Source of the DNA: Diphasiastrum complanatum
Lineage: Eukaryota > Streptophyta > Lycopodiopsida > Lycopodiales > Lycopodiaceae
Direction of reading: 5' to 3'
Length of the DNA: 64,000 nt
Assembly: GCA_029204225.1 (NCBI GenBank)
Contig: CM055107.1
Coordinates: forward strand, 7,600,873-7,664,872
Shown piece by piece: positions 34,701 through 45,752 of the stretch (position 1 is the first letter of the stretch; every line of letters starts with the position of its first letter). The notes beneath the pieces are model-generated. The model had not been told where the DNA came from. It saw only the letters and a program-made list of their open reading frames with translations, and did no database searches. Made by a program: the position numbers and the translations under genes.

Positions 34701-35405
34701 GATGCTTCACCACAATTGCCCATGGGTGATTGTGATTTGGTTGACCCTTCCTTGTTTGAGAGTATGAATGACCATTGGATACATTATTACTCTACGGTAG
34801 AGAGACTATTTGATCCAGCAACATCTTTGCCAGCACGAGGAGGGATGGAGAAGAGTCCTCATTTCCTACATTTCATTGTAGAGATGTGTTGCAAACATTC
34901 AGGTGTGGTTGTTGACCCATTTATGGGTGGTGGCAGAACATTGTATGCTTGCAGACGCACAAGACGACATTGCATTGCAATGGATTCGGATCAAGCGACA
35001 TTGGATCTAGCCTTGAAGCGATACGGTTTGTTTTGTTTGCTCTTTTTTTGTTGTTGATTATGAGAACAGACTATGTTGTCTTTTCACTGATTCAAAAAAT
35101 ATGTGATGTAGAATCATCATTTGCCCCTATGCAAGCAATGCTAGTTGACACTAACGAGGACGACGATGAAGATCTTGACGAGTGGGATTTTGATGACTTT
35201 CAGAAATGGTATGTATTAGTTAGCTAGCTTTTTTATTCTCTTGGATGTGCTTCTCTATATCCATATCCATGCATGCATAAGCCAGTCACTTGCCATCCTA
35301 TGTAGAGTCATTGGCAAAAGCAACGAGGATGTTATGAAAAGGTCTTCGAGTAAAAAAAGTGCTCGTGCTTGTATTTATGTGGATGACGAGTGTGAGGATG
35401 AATAG
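31760..35405 (+). CDS. spliced ParB-like / beta-class DNA methyltransferase gene (possibly decaying)
   Basis: Eleven exons are proposed: 31760-31864, 31996-32208, 32292-32663, 32755-~32953, 33072-33492, 33622-33786, 33900-34048, 34154-34572, 34665-35025, 35112-35208, 35306-35405. Most borders are clear GT...AG sites (GAG|GTTAGT, CAG|GTTTGT, CAG|GTACGC, TTGCCCAG|GTG). Exon 3 has GRMFICWDGNHRVVGWMEAI, the pattern of ParB/sulfiredoxin-like nucleotide-binding segments. Exon 8 has a GD motif, then DLVLFD followed by FST where family members have PP(Y/F/W). Exon 9 has VVVDPFMGGGRTLYACRRTRRHCIAMDSD, broken as VVVDPFMGGGRT and HCIAMDSD, the AdoMet-binding motif. The order catalytic motif then DPF-GGG is that of beta-class N6A/N4C methyltransferases. 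The C-terminus is acidic (NEDDDEDLDEWDFDDF). A frameshift near 34348 and phase mismatches at two junctions suggest decay or wrong exon choice. Confidence 0.6.
32293..32663 (+). other. ParB-like segment in exon 3
   Basis: The exon encodes LKEDGYLMEKGD-like lead-in, a Trp-rich stretch (KALWDPIWEQLSSEFDEAIS) and the core DGNHRVVGWMEAI at about 32513-32550. In ParB-like proteins a G/DGxHR core follows a short strand and binds nucleotide. Prokaryotic methyltransferases often carry such a domain at the N-terminus. Assignment rests on this motif only. Confidence 0.45.
34914..34980 (+). other. AdoMet-binding motif of the methyltransferase segment
   Basis: Codons read DPFMGGGRTLYACRRTRRHC followed by IAMDSD. 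DPF-x-G-x-G-x-T followed by an acidic residue about 20 residues later is the cofactor pocket of beta-class amino-methyltransferases. This is the strongest motif in the gene. Confidence 0.75.
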
Positions 35406-36250
35406 ACTACAGATGCAACGTACTTGGACATTTGATGTGCTTCCATGTGGATTTATTTTGGAAGGCCATTTTCATTACGTGGTTATTTTTGGAAGACAAG
35501 ATTCATATGCTTCGGATTACCTGGTTTATTTTTTGTTACCATGTTTTTATGCTAGACGTATTTGGTCTAATTTGTGCTATCGTTTTCAAAAGCAATGATC
35601 AAAAAATTGGAGCATGTGGAATCTTATCTAACGAATGTAGTTTTATGAAAATTATTTTGCAAAACACAATAAGCTCTATTTGTATTTTGGAGTGGCTATT
35701 CAACAATATTTCTATAAAATTTGAAACGCACAAACAATGGTACTTAAAATGAAAACGGTGGAGTAGATGCCACAACCTGGGTGGTGGTCAAAGTGGATAG
35801 TCTCTTGATCTTTCCGATGTTGATGGACTCGACTAGAATCTCTATAACTCAATCTATATGGTGCATCAAATTACCCAAATTGGTCTTGACAATTAGTGAT
35901 ACTGATAAAAAAAACTCGCAAAACTCGCATTCTATTTACTCGCAAAATGTCTGGACTCTGTTTGGTGTGATGTTTGTTTTCTAGACAATCTTTCCATTTA
36001 TCTATCATTATTTATCTCAGGTTGTGCCTCCCTTAAGCCAATGAGTTCCTTTTTTCATAGAAAAATCTTTTGGATGGATGTGTACTAGTTCATAATTACA
36101 GTCTTGTTAATTTTAGTAGAAAAGATTAAAAAATCAACTCATAAGATGCAATGAATGTGATTGCATATTTCAAAACAAAAACATACAATCAATCAAGTCA
36201 AGTTTTTTTGGTATGATGGACGATTTATCTACATTCCTGCCTATTTAAGA
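35406..36250. other. no gene seen
   Basis: Downstream region of the methyltransferase-type gene, probably including its 3' untranslated part. No further coding exon is supported. Confidence 0.5.
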
Positions 36251-36392
36251 CATGGCCACACATTTTAAGCAAAACAAAGATGATGAAGCACAACAAAACA
36301 TACATGAAGAGAGTCGATCCATCACTTTTTTGAACACCACTTTTTTGAACACCAAAGACCAAACCCAACAAAACAAAGCAACACAAAGCAGC

Positions 36393-36540
36393 CATGGCAG
36401 CAGCAACAGCAGGCGTAGGCCTTTGTTGCAACCCAAAACATCATTACTTCTTCTTCTATTATGACAGTTCTCATCCTCCTCCTCCTCCCCCTCAAGCTTC
36501 AGTCCTTTTGTCCCCCCCTCTCAGAATCACAAGAATGCTT
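36393..36540 (+). pseudogene. first exon of a host gene with plastid-transit-like N-terminus, cut by copia DNA
   Basis: An ATG in strong plant context (AGCCATGGCA) starts MAAATAGVGLCCNPKHHYFF and continues with Tyr/Ser and a run of six Pro, then QASVLLSPPLRITRM. The Ala-rich start, Ser/Arg content and lack of acidic residues (one Asp) fit a chloroplast transit peptide, though no predictor was run. A TATTTAAG box lies at about 36241. The frame ends at a TGA inside the adjoining copia RNase H fragment, so the rest of the gene is cut off at about 36530. It could be exon 1 of the superoxide dismutase whose exon lies at 41008. Confidence 0.35.
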
Positions 36541-37060
36541 TGATTTGCAAATTCAAGATAACACGAAAATTCTTATGTGCTTCTTGATTCAATCCCTTTG
36601 GAAATATGTCAACTGTCATGTACATGGTTTTGCAAAATTTTAGACTTACCTCCTTGTTGAGTATCATGCTCATGATGTAGTGATATCTGATTTTGATGTG
36701 CTTACTCCTAGAATGAAATCTAGGATTGATAGATAATGCAATAGCACTTTGATTATCTGATTGTATCATGGTTGGAGCAGATTGTCTGAGACCAATATTA
36801 GACAATAAATTTCTCAACTAGATTGTCTCTTTGGTAGCTTGAGAGGCTGTAGTGTATTCAGATTTTGTGGATAACATTTGAATGGAGGTTTGCTTCCGAC
36901 TGTTTCAAGATATCGGACCATTATTGAGTAGGAAGACAAATCTAGAAGTCGATTTTTTGGTGTCAACATCGCCTACCCAATTTGCATCTGTATATCCATG
37001 AAGAGTATGGATATCGGATGAATCAACATCACCATAGTAGATACATAGGTTGATAGTAGC
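36527..37060 (-). pseudogene. copia RNase H fragment
   Basis: The minus strand encodes GYTDANWVGDVDTKKSTSRF, then SEYTASQATKETI and LLSNIGLRQSAPTMIQSDNQ, SRSKHIKIRYHYI and MTVDIFPKGLNQEAHKNFR. These are the end of copia pol. Frameshifts and stop codons interrupt it. It differs clearly from copia A, so it comes from another copia lineage. No LTR is attached on either side. Confidence 0.85.
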
Positions 37061-37439
37061 TCGTACATACTATTAAAAATTCACAATTCTAGCTTGACTA
37101 GTTTTGGTCATATGACTTGTACATAGTTAGATGGTCATGATGTGGCTTGTCACACGTGAAAAATAGCATTCAATTCATAAGGATGTTCTCAAGTTGACCT
37201 AAGTGATAGAACCTTTGGAATGAGTCCAAATCATTCTTAGATACAAGAGAGAGAAAGTAGGAGCTATTTTTGGTAATTTTGACGTTGTTGAGGGATCTCC
37301 AAGATTCCAACCCTAACTTGGTAGGGATGAAAGATCCACCAAAATTAGCATTAGGAATAGGTCTAGGGCTACTCATACTTGCCCAAAATCGTGATGGATC
37401 ATGTATATATAGGTGATGATCTCTCACCAAAATCAATCA

Positions 37440-38114
37440 AGAAAATTCATGATTTTTCTCTCATATTGGTGCAATTGCTCTCTATGTTTATAAGTCTTTG
37501 AGTTCTTGTGATTTGTGATCATTAGAGGATTGAATGTAGGTTTGGTGTACAGTGCTCAGACTGTGGGAGGGTCGTACATTCACACGTGTGAAGACTTTTT
37601 AAAGGATTTGGGCAATTTAGTGAGGTTCAAGCATAGATTTTTGATGGATTTTGATGGTGCAACTTGTGCTAACATTATGGAATCATAATCTATTATTTTC
37701 CTCATCATTAGAGGAGTTCTAAATCCAAAAAAGACCCTTTGTAAAGATTCTTTTTATATTTTTTTCTCAATTTTTTATTACACATGGACTAATCAAAACA
37801 CTCAAATTTGAAATCTACGTAACATAACATTTTGAGTTCACACTAAAAATGGCATAACTTTTTAGTGGTAAGTCCGAATTTAGCGGACTTTGGTGCATTG
37901 GAAAGCGCTTGACAAGGGCTTTCCAATGATATGTTACATGATATACTTCTGAGCTACGATTAAAAAGTTATGGCAAGTCAAAAGAATTAGTGTTATAATA
38001 TTTTAATAATATAAACTACATCTTGCATGAATTCTTAAAGGGTCTTTTTGGAGCTCAAAACTTCTCTAATGCATTGGAAGTGTTTTAGGATCCATATTTG
38101 CTATAATTTTCACA
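37440..38114 (+). mobile_element. copia-type 5' LTR remnant
   Basis: The right end is marked by TTTTCACA at 38114 followed by TGGTATTTGATCC (38115), a decayed initiator-Met primer-binding site. The following sequence (AAATGAGCTAGATCCTTG) resembles the leader after the primer-binding site at 45753. A CACACGTGTG box lies near 37583. The left end is not defined. Confidence 0.45.
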
Positions 38115-39179
38115 TGGTATTTGATCCTAAATGTTAAAATGAGCTAGATCCTTGTTTTTCAATGAATTTGATCACAATTTTTAATCTAGATCTTGTGTAG
38201 ATTAGATTTTAGCATCTAGTATTGATTCTAGAACTCAAAGTGAGTCAAATCCATTGTAGATTGGTGTTGTGTGACTTCATTTGTAGGTGCTTTCTTTGTG
38301 GGAATTCCTGTGTTTTTCGGGTCTTTATTTCTTTCAACATTGGTGTGTTAGCCGGGAGACGTGTTAGTTTTGTCTAAAACCAGAGGCAAAGTTGAATTCA
38401 ATCCACATTACCAAGATAACAAGTTTTGCTTGCTCCAAGCATTGATTTCTAAGCGAGTTTTGGAGGTGATTTCATAGAGGAGGCTTTCTAGCATTCAAGG
38501 AGAGGGAAGATCAGAGATTTGGGGACTATTCAAGGCTATTCTAAGGTGTTGAGGACACCTCCTAAAGTGATTTTGGTTAGTCCAACCATTGCTTGCCAAC
38601 CGTTGCTTGCCAATCATTGCTTGACTTATGCATCAAATTAGATCAATTTTTCATCAATTTTTTGCTTGTGATTGGATAGTAGATTGTGTTGCATCCTCAT
38701 TAAGTTCCATTTAGATATTTTGCAAGTGATTTTGGAAGGATATTAGGCTGCTAAAATTCACTCTTGATCAACTCATTTGGAAGCTTTTATGTTCTTTATA
38801 GAAAGAGATGCAATTCTACTAGTTTTGTCTACTTCAATCAAGCAAGTGCATTGTTTCTAGTATTCATTCTCACCTTTCCATGGCTAGCCACTCAAATGGA
38901 GTTCCCACTACACTTGATGTTTCCTTACATAATCTCCAAATGGAGTCCAACATTAACTTTTCAATCCTCAAAAGTGCTCTATATTATAGCAGCCTCCTAC
39001 TTACCAGCCTATCTATGGGCCAAGCAATGCAACTCTTCACTACATCGTGGATAGTATACAAGTCAACATTCTCGATCGAAATAGGCACTTGCATGACATC
39101 ATCATGGCATGCATTGTTGGATGGTTTGAGGATTCCGAGACAACCCTAACCCTAGTTAATAAATGAGAGTGATTCGGCA
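38115..39179 (+). other. copia leader remnant; no firm gene
   Basis: The sequence after the primer-binding site resembles the leader at 45.77-46.1 kb. An 89-codon frame from 38880 (MASHSNGVPTTLDVSLHNLQ) has no recognised domain and may be a decayed gag start. Confidence 0.35.
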
Positions 39180-39652
39180 CTCATTCGTGTGTAAGTCCAA
39201 CCCGATGATCACATAGTTATTTGATAATTAGGAATTCAATGAAAGGACTTTAGGCCTTTTTGCAGGACTTTTAATGTCGCAAGGCCTAAATGTCAAGTTA
39301 GTGAATAAAGTTGGGACTCCCACTAAAATTGGTTCAAATTCAAATTCAAATTGGTTCCCTCCAATTTTGAATGGGTTCTCACTCTTTTCTTAAGTTTGAA
39401 TAGTTAGGGAGGTAGAAATGGGCCAATAGGATTATGAGGCCAAGGTCCTCCTCTTTACTATGAATAGTGCCAAACTCGAGTTTGGAAATCATGTTCATAT
39501 TCTCATTTCAATACAAGCAATTTGGTTCTCTTATGGAATGGATTTGTGAATGTCCTTACTCTCTAACTCTTTTCCACCATTTCTCATGCTTTTGTTATAT
39601 TTGGTAATCGTTGAATTTGAATGTTATGGGAATTGCTATTTCTTATACTTTT

Positions 39653-39710
<58 letters not shown>

Positions 39711-39983
39711 TAAGCTATCTTCATTGTGGATCGTAGGGTTAATGGTGTAGTGCTAATGCTTAGGGTTAATGGATGTTAGAGGTAGACGTGGATCTTACAT
39801 GTAGTGTTAATGCTAGGGTTAATGGATGTTAGAGTTAGATGTGGATCTTACATTCATGCTGTAATCTGAGATAAGCTATCGCTCTCATGGGATCGAACCT
39901 CCGCGTGACGACTAACTTCATCTCCTTGATGCTTGTTTGCTTGGATCTTGGGTTGAGGCTAGGAAGGAAATAGCCCCACTACA
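39180..39983 (+). mobile_element. gypsy LTR remnant with Athila/Tat-type primer-binding site
   Basis: The end ...CCCCACTACA at 39983 is followed by TTTTGGCGTCGTTGCCAGGG (39985), a two-base variant of the TGGCGCCGTTGCCGGGGA site. The LTR contains the GA microsatellite and a duplicated phrase (GGTTAATGGATGTTAGAGKTAGA at 39765 and 39818). The left end is uncertain and no matching 3' LTR was seen. Confidence 0.5.
39656..39706. repeat. (GA)n microsatellite, about 50 bp
   Basis: An uninterrupted GA run follows TTTTTGT. Confidence 0.97.
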
Positions 39984-40129
39984 ATTTTGGCGTCGTTGCC
40001 AGGGAGCTAGGCCAATTTTTCAGTATGCAGCTTGGTTGTTGGATGGTTAGCTTGCATTAGACATCTTGGTCTTGGCATGCTAGGGTTAGCTTTGGCATTA
40101 TAAATGTGATTTGTGAGAGTTATGTCCAA

Positions 40130-40545
40130 AAACGTTCAAAAAATGAGTCGTGGCTGTATTTTCTGTTTTTTATTTTTTTGGCTCTTTTTATTCAATTTCG
40201 CCCAACATTTTTGTTCTATGTAATTTAGTCTGAATAGATAGAATTGTAGAGCATTGAAAGGGCTTCCTAGCCATATAACTTTTGTTGAATTCTATTCAGC
40301 ATTGAGCAAGTTACAAATTTTTGAAGTTGGCCACAAAATTCTATAAACTTGTCAAATCCAGAAACTTCCAGATTTTTTATTTTTTTGCCCTGTTTGATTC
40401 ATTTTTCACCCAACCTTCTGTTCTCTATAATTCCATCTGAATAGCTATAGCTATAGAGCATTGAAAGGGCTTTTTTAAGATATAATGTTTTTCTCATTTT
40501 GTTAAGTATTGAGAAAGTTACAAATTTTTGAAAATGTCAAAAAAA
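40130..40545. repeat. diverged direct duplication of about 210 bp
   Basis: Two consecutive segments share TTTTTATTTTTTTGSCYCT, then TAGAGCATTGAAAGGGCTT and GAGMAAGTTACAAATTTTTG in the same order (about 40160-40330 and 40370-40530). They lie in the leader after the gypsy primer-binding site. Confidence 0.75.
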
Positions 40546-41007
40546 CGAAATTCTGAAACCTTGTCATTAGCTTCAACAATGTCATTGCTAGCAGACACAC
40601 CTATCTACAAGGATCAACATCAACAATTTTCAAGAATCATTTGCCTCACTGATCTGAGAATGTGAAATGGAAGGCATCAAACCAAGACGAAAAGGAGCCT
40701 GAGATTTGCCTTAATGGTCTACGATTGTGAAAAGGAAGGCATCAAACCAAGATGAAAAGAAACATGAGAATGGCATGAAATCAAGCAAGCTTGCCGATCT
40801 TCTTCATTTTCACTGCCTTCATGAAATTTCTTAGATGTCTTTCTCAGGTTCCTCTCCATCACTTTTACCTCTAGTGAGAATGTGATACCCAGGCTTGTTG
40901 CTTGTCTTAATTAGTTAACATTTTAACCTTCGAATTGGCTAGTACATAGAAAAGCAGTCTTTGAACACAAAAGACCATGATATTGACTTTTGATGATGAT
41001 ATAACAG

Positions 41008-41109
41008 GGCCAACGGTCATGATGGGAATAGTGACGGGCCTTCAACTAGGCTTGCTTGGCTTCCATGTGCATGCTTTTGGAGATATCACAAATGGATGCA
41101 TATCTACTG
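41008..41109 (+). pseudogene. isolated exon of a Cu/Zn superoxide dismutase gene
   Basis: The exon reads [20 protein letters not shown] then [15 protein letters not shown]. This is the copper-ligand region of Cu/Zn superoxide dismutase (family pattern GFHVHxxGDxTNGCxSTG). Both His ligands and the disulfide Cys are kept. Leu replaces His in the usual GLHGFH/GPHGFH context. Splice sites match: ATAACAG|GG before, CTACTG|GTATGA after, and the exon length of 102 bp matches the family's separate exon. No other exon of the gene was found from 36 to 43.5 kb apart from the possible transit-peptide exon, so this is a remnant or a gene with very long introns. Confidence 0.8.
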
Positions 41110-41358
41110 GTATGAATTCTGCATAATCATAAAGATGTCAAATTCAGGATTTTTTTCTTTGTGTTTAAAGAGTTTCTTATATAGAGAGACTTACTAGAAA
41201 TTGGGTTGTCTATCTCAGTAAGGTTTTGAAATATCATCGCGATGCATCAAAGAGTTTTAGCAGTGGGTCTGAGACTGCTTGTTGTATCATCAAAATAAGT
41301 CACAACTCCCTTGACAGACATCCGTTTGGTATGTGAGGTAGCAACGGTCAACTTCACG

Positions 41359-41434
41359 TGGGGGGGGGGAAGGCCCTGCCCGAGGGCAGTGCCCGAGCTG
41401 CAGGGAAGGCCCGAGGGCTCGGGCCTTTCCCTGC
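41359..41434. repeat. GC-rich double hairpin
   Basis: In AT-rich DNA this block is strongly GC-rich. GCAGGGAAGGCCCGAG (41400-41415) pairs with CTCGGGCCTTTCCCTGC (41418-41434), 16 bp with one bulged T and a two-base loop. A smaller palindrome CTGCCCGAGGGCAG lies just upstream. A G10 run precedes both. No ORF is supported. Confidence 0.9.
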
Positions 41435-43531
41435 GTAATGCTCATTGCGAAGGGGGAGATTCCTGGTGACATTACTGCATAATGCACCAATAATCCAGCT
41501 GTCAGATCATGATTCCGGCAGAATACGATACTAATCCAGCTGTCACACCAGTATTATGCAAATCGTGGCATTAGGAACTCTCTACTTGAAAATTTTGTGG
41601 GAGGAGGTGCCTCCAAAATGCACAGGATCTCTGAGCAGTGAGCATTATGAGGATTAAGAAAATGTTTTGATCGTTCCAGCCGGTGAAGACTAAGATGAAT
41701 GCAAAGAAGGGAAAGGCCATGTGCTGCAAGCATTGAGTGGTTCTACATACTTTTACCTCAAATATTTGAAGAATGGAATGACAATGATGTGTCATCAAAT
41801 AGTGAAACGTGCCAGTCTATGAAGGATTGTCCAAGAAAGACACATTGCAAATGATATATTTTCTATGGTTACTATTTGAAGAGGATGAAGCACAAAATTT
41901 GGGTTAATTGAATTTTAAGAAATAATAAAAATAAATTGTACTTTTGTTTGCGGTCCTCCTTTATGAGATAGGAATCTTTCTTTTGTTCTTGAATCTTAAG
42001 ATTTATGTGGACTGGAACGAAAACAAATTGAATTTTTTTTGGAGAAAGTTGATCAAATTGTTGCAGTGTGAAAACTTCATAAGGCTATATTTAGATACGA
42101 ATTAGCACAAAGGAGGCCTGCCAATGCATGTTCAAAGTTAGGTGGAGAAGAGAAATGATTGATAATATAAGCTCCTACAAAAATGTTAGAAAAACACAAA
42201 CAAATCACTATGATAACTTAACTAACCAATACTTGCCTATTTAGCAAAAACTTTAATAAACACATTTGCCTAAACATCAAAGAAAAGAAAGATAATTTTT
42301 CTTTTTCAATTGAACAATGTTAACGTTATGGCAAGGCCTTTGTGGTATGATACCACAATGTTCTTCTTTCAATAATGGATGTTGGGTAAACAAGTCTTTC
42401 CAATCTAACCAAATTGCTCTTTATGATCACTTGAACGTGTATGTCATTGCAGCTATTCCCTTTCTTTTGGATTAGATATTCTTCTTATCATGAAAAAATT
42501 ATTTTCTTGTAAACAATTTTTTCTAGATTTATTTTCTTTTTTGGTCATAGCTATTATCTTATTGATAAGGTGTAGATTTTAATCTCTCTTTTGAAGCTAG
42601 AAGATAACAACATGTGAAAAGGCTCTATCATTAAACACTTAACGCTTTCAAATCATGAGTTGTCTCGTCATTTTTTTATTCTAAAAATAGTGTTGAAAAA
42701 GAGCTATAAAGTTAAGGTTGAAAATTCAATCTTAAATGGCTCAAAGCATGGGTCACATGTTCACCTTTATTTCTCAAATCATGAAAAGAACCTAGCAAGA
42801 AGATACTTTTACTCTTGACTATCAATTAAAAAAATTTCATAGATTTGAGGAAGGCTTACTCCATCGCACTTTCCCTCTTTGCTCAAAGTTCATAAAATTC
42901 TCAAGGTTTCTTCCCCTTTGTTTCAAAATGAATCTATCTTCTTGGGCCCCCTTTTTTATCTCATATTAGCTCTTGCTTCCTTTGAAAAGCTCAACAATAT
43001 GAAAAGAACCTTGAGCAACATGTAGCCACCCTTGATTTTTTTAACTTTCAAGGTTTTTCATATGCTCTAGCTAGTTAGCACAACTTCAATAAAAAACTTT
43101 TTCTAACATATTGTTTTGAACTAAAATAAAAGAGAGCACGCCCCACTAGTATGCATTTAAACCACAATTTATTTTGTTATGTTTCACTCTAATTGCTCAA
43201 CTATTATCAAGATGCTTTTGTAATCATATGCTACATATTCAAGAATTCCCATCCTTTTTGGACTCTTTGGTTTCTTTATAAGATTTCACAAATATTATTT
43301 CTTTCTTTTATTTCTTGTGTTTGTGGCTATTTAATGATTCGTATCATTTGTAGTTGTTATCATCCCGAAATCCTTAAACTACATGTTCAAACTATTATTG
43401 GTTAGTAAAGATCATTGGTTTTACATGTTTGCAATGGTCGTTGTTTTTGCATTTTTTACGATAGAATTACTCTAAAGTTTTTTGTTATAAAAATCTTTGG
43501 AAGTAAATTCATAATACTATTGGAGATGAGT
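41435..43531. other. no gene seen
   Basis: AT-rich sequence without supported coding, LTR or repeat structure. A short direct repeat (AATCCAGCTGTCA, at about 41493 and 41534) is the only pattern noted. Confidence 0.5.
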
Positions 43532-44021
43532 GGTGTAAGAACCACCAAGTGAAGATCTACAGGATTTCAATCACATGCAAACCAAAAGGACACCTATGGA
43601 GCATGAACCACCCAACCAATATGGAGAGGCTAGTCAATACCCTAACCAATCCACCCCCAAGCCACAATGAAGAACACAAGAGAGGAGAGGAAAAACTGGC
43701 TCAAGAATCACAATTCACAATAGGAGGATGGGCGAGTTTCCACTAGACTTATTCTCCTCAAGAGAGAGAGAATATTCTCTTTAGGATCCCCATGCAATCT
43801 AAATTGAGCTATTGATCTCCTATTCTTGCATTAAAGCAGTCTTTACCATGCATGTGCTCCTATGTCCAATTATAGATCTGGGCCCTCATATGATTATTAA
43901 TTATTTAATACGACCACGTCCGGAATGACGTAGCATAACTAATAATCACATACAACTGGAGTGACCGGCTATCCACGTCAGGAATAATTCCGATTCCCTT
44001 GTACAGGACATGGACATAACA
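43532..44021 (-). mobile_element. 3' LTR of chromovirus H
   Basis: On the minus strand the LTR begins TGTTATGTCCATGTCC at 44021, directly after the polypurine tract. The other end near 43532 is inferred. It is related to the sequence at 24720-25150. Confidence 0.7.
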
Positions 44022-44035
44022 TTCTTCCCCCCTTA
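44022..44035 (-). other. polypurine tract of chromovirus H
   Basis: The minus strand reads AAGGGGGGAAGAA immediately before the LTR start TGTTATG. Confidence 0.85.
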
Positions 44036-44049
44036 AACCATTTCTATCT

Positions 44050-45138
44050 CTAGAAATGAAAACTAGGAAAATTCTTCTTTATGCTTTCGACCCTTTCCCA
44101 CGAATCATCATCCTCAGTCTGGCCCTTCCACCTGATCAAGCACTCAGAGATAGAACGATTTCTCAATTGTTTATCTCTGGTTCTGAGTACCTTTTCAAGT
44201 TCCAAAGGAACACTAAGCGATGAGTCCTCCAAATGGGTAAGATCTTCTTCTGAACCAACTACTTCACCTTCATGCAAACTTAATTTTAATCGGCTTACAT
44301 GAAACACTGGGTGAGCTGTAGTCTTGTTCTGAAGATCTATTTCGTAAGCTAAAGAACCAATTTTCTTTATAATCCGAAACAGTCCACAATATCTCGTAGA
44401 CAATTTATAATGCTTCCCTGTACTCATAGTCTTAGAATCCTTAGGTATTCTAAGATATACCCAGTCATCAACTTTAAAATCTCTGGGAGACCTCTTAAGA
44501 TCTGCATAGTGCTTAGCTCTATCCTGAGCACTCCGAATACAATCACGGGCCACTTGCAACATTTCACGCATATCATGCAAGAAATCTGCAACTTTTTGGA
44601 TCTTAACAGACTTTGTCTCCACATTTACCGGAGATCTAGGCTGAAAACCGTACATTAGCATAAACGGACTATAGCCGGTAGCATAATGTTTTCTACTGTT
44701 GTAAGCAAACTCAATCAAAGGAATGTAATCTTCCCACTGAGATTGCATGTGAGACACATAAGTTCTCAACATATCCTCCATAGTCTGATTAGTTCTCTCA
44801 ATCTGGCCATCTGATTCAGGATGATCGGAAGAACTAAAACTAAGCGAGGTTTCAAGCTTATAGAATACAGCTGACCAAAAGTGATATGTAAACTTAGGAT
44901 CTCTATCACTAACTATATCACTTGGCAGTCCATAAAGCCTAAATAATCTTTTTACAAAGATTTGGGCTAAATCTGAAGCCTTAGCAATTGACTTGACTGG
45001 TATAAAAGTAGCTAACTTTGTCAACCTGTCCACCACAACCCAAATAGAATCATTTTGGCTTTGGGTTCTTGGAAGTCCAACCACAAAATCCATAGATATA
45101 CTTTCCCATCGTTATGAGGGATATCTAGGGGATGTAAT
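44050..45138 (-). pseudogene. gypsy integrase with C-terminal chromodomain (chromovirus H)
   Basis: The 347-codon open frame starts inside the integrase core (MDFVVGLPRTQSQNDS). It has DRLTKLATF, VSDRDPKFTYHF and the catalytic Glu region SDGQIERTNQTMEDMLR. The integrase C-terminal GPY/F-like region follows (STRYCGLFRIIKKIGSLAYE, HPVFHVSRLK). The protein ends with a chromodomain, LEKVLRTRDKQLR... LIRWKGQTEDDDSWERVES. Chromodomains direct insertion toward marked chromatin in this gypsy branch. Upstream pol is missing because LTR family I sequence starts at 45139. The preserved part is fully open, so the element is younger than its neighbours. Confidence 0.95.
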
Positions 45139-45701
45139 AATCATGAAAAAAACTAAGTAAAATTAAGCTCCTCTCCTCGGGTAGAGAGAGAATAGACCAA
45201 TTCTTCCCAGGTAGAGAGAGAAGGTAATACACACAAAAACTTGATTACACTCAAATTTGCTCAAAATCTCAACTAGATTGTAATTAAAAAATGGAACACA
45301 TATGGAACTCGTGGAGTACCTTGCTTACATCCTATTGGACCCCTAATCCTAGCCTCTCTAATGCTATTGGATGAGTGATGTATCCATCTTGCAATTCTAT
45401 TGGACCCTTCATGAAGATTTCTCAATTTCTATTGGACCCCTTGACCAAAGCCAACACTTTGACTTGATCACTCATCAAATTACATTAATACAAGTGTCAC
45501 AATATTATTTATAAGCCTAACTAGCTCGAGATTGCATCATAAGCTACTTTTGGCTCAATAGAGGCATTACATGTGGATTTGATCAATTTGCCATTTATGC
45601 CAATTTTTGGCCCTATAAAAAAACTACACCAAGATGCTTGACATAAAAACTTAGTAAGACCCCTAAAGCTATGATAGATAACGTTTTATGATTTTAACAT
45701 T
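45139..45701 (-). mobile_element. LTR of family I (3' LTR of a lost minus-strand element)
   Basis: On the minus strand it starts TGTTAAAATCATAAAACG at 45701, preceded by the purine tract ATGGAGGAAA. It contains CCAATAG-rich repeats and two CTCTCTACCYG motifs shared with 25265-25540 and 47813-48510. Its other end abuts the chromovirus integrase. The element body is gone. Confidence 0.6.
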
Positions 45702-45752
45702 TCCTCCATCATTTTAAAGGTTTATTAGAGTTTATTTGCTGCATTTTCAATA

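Noticed and set aside
38764-39054. 96-codon hydrophobic frame
   Set aside because: It overlaps another frame (38880-39149) in different phase; neither has recognisable domains or splice support.
44081-44302. Plus-strand frames over the chromovirus integrase
   Set aside because: They are antisense shadows of an intact 347-codon minus-strand frame with clear domains.
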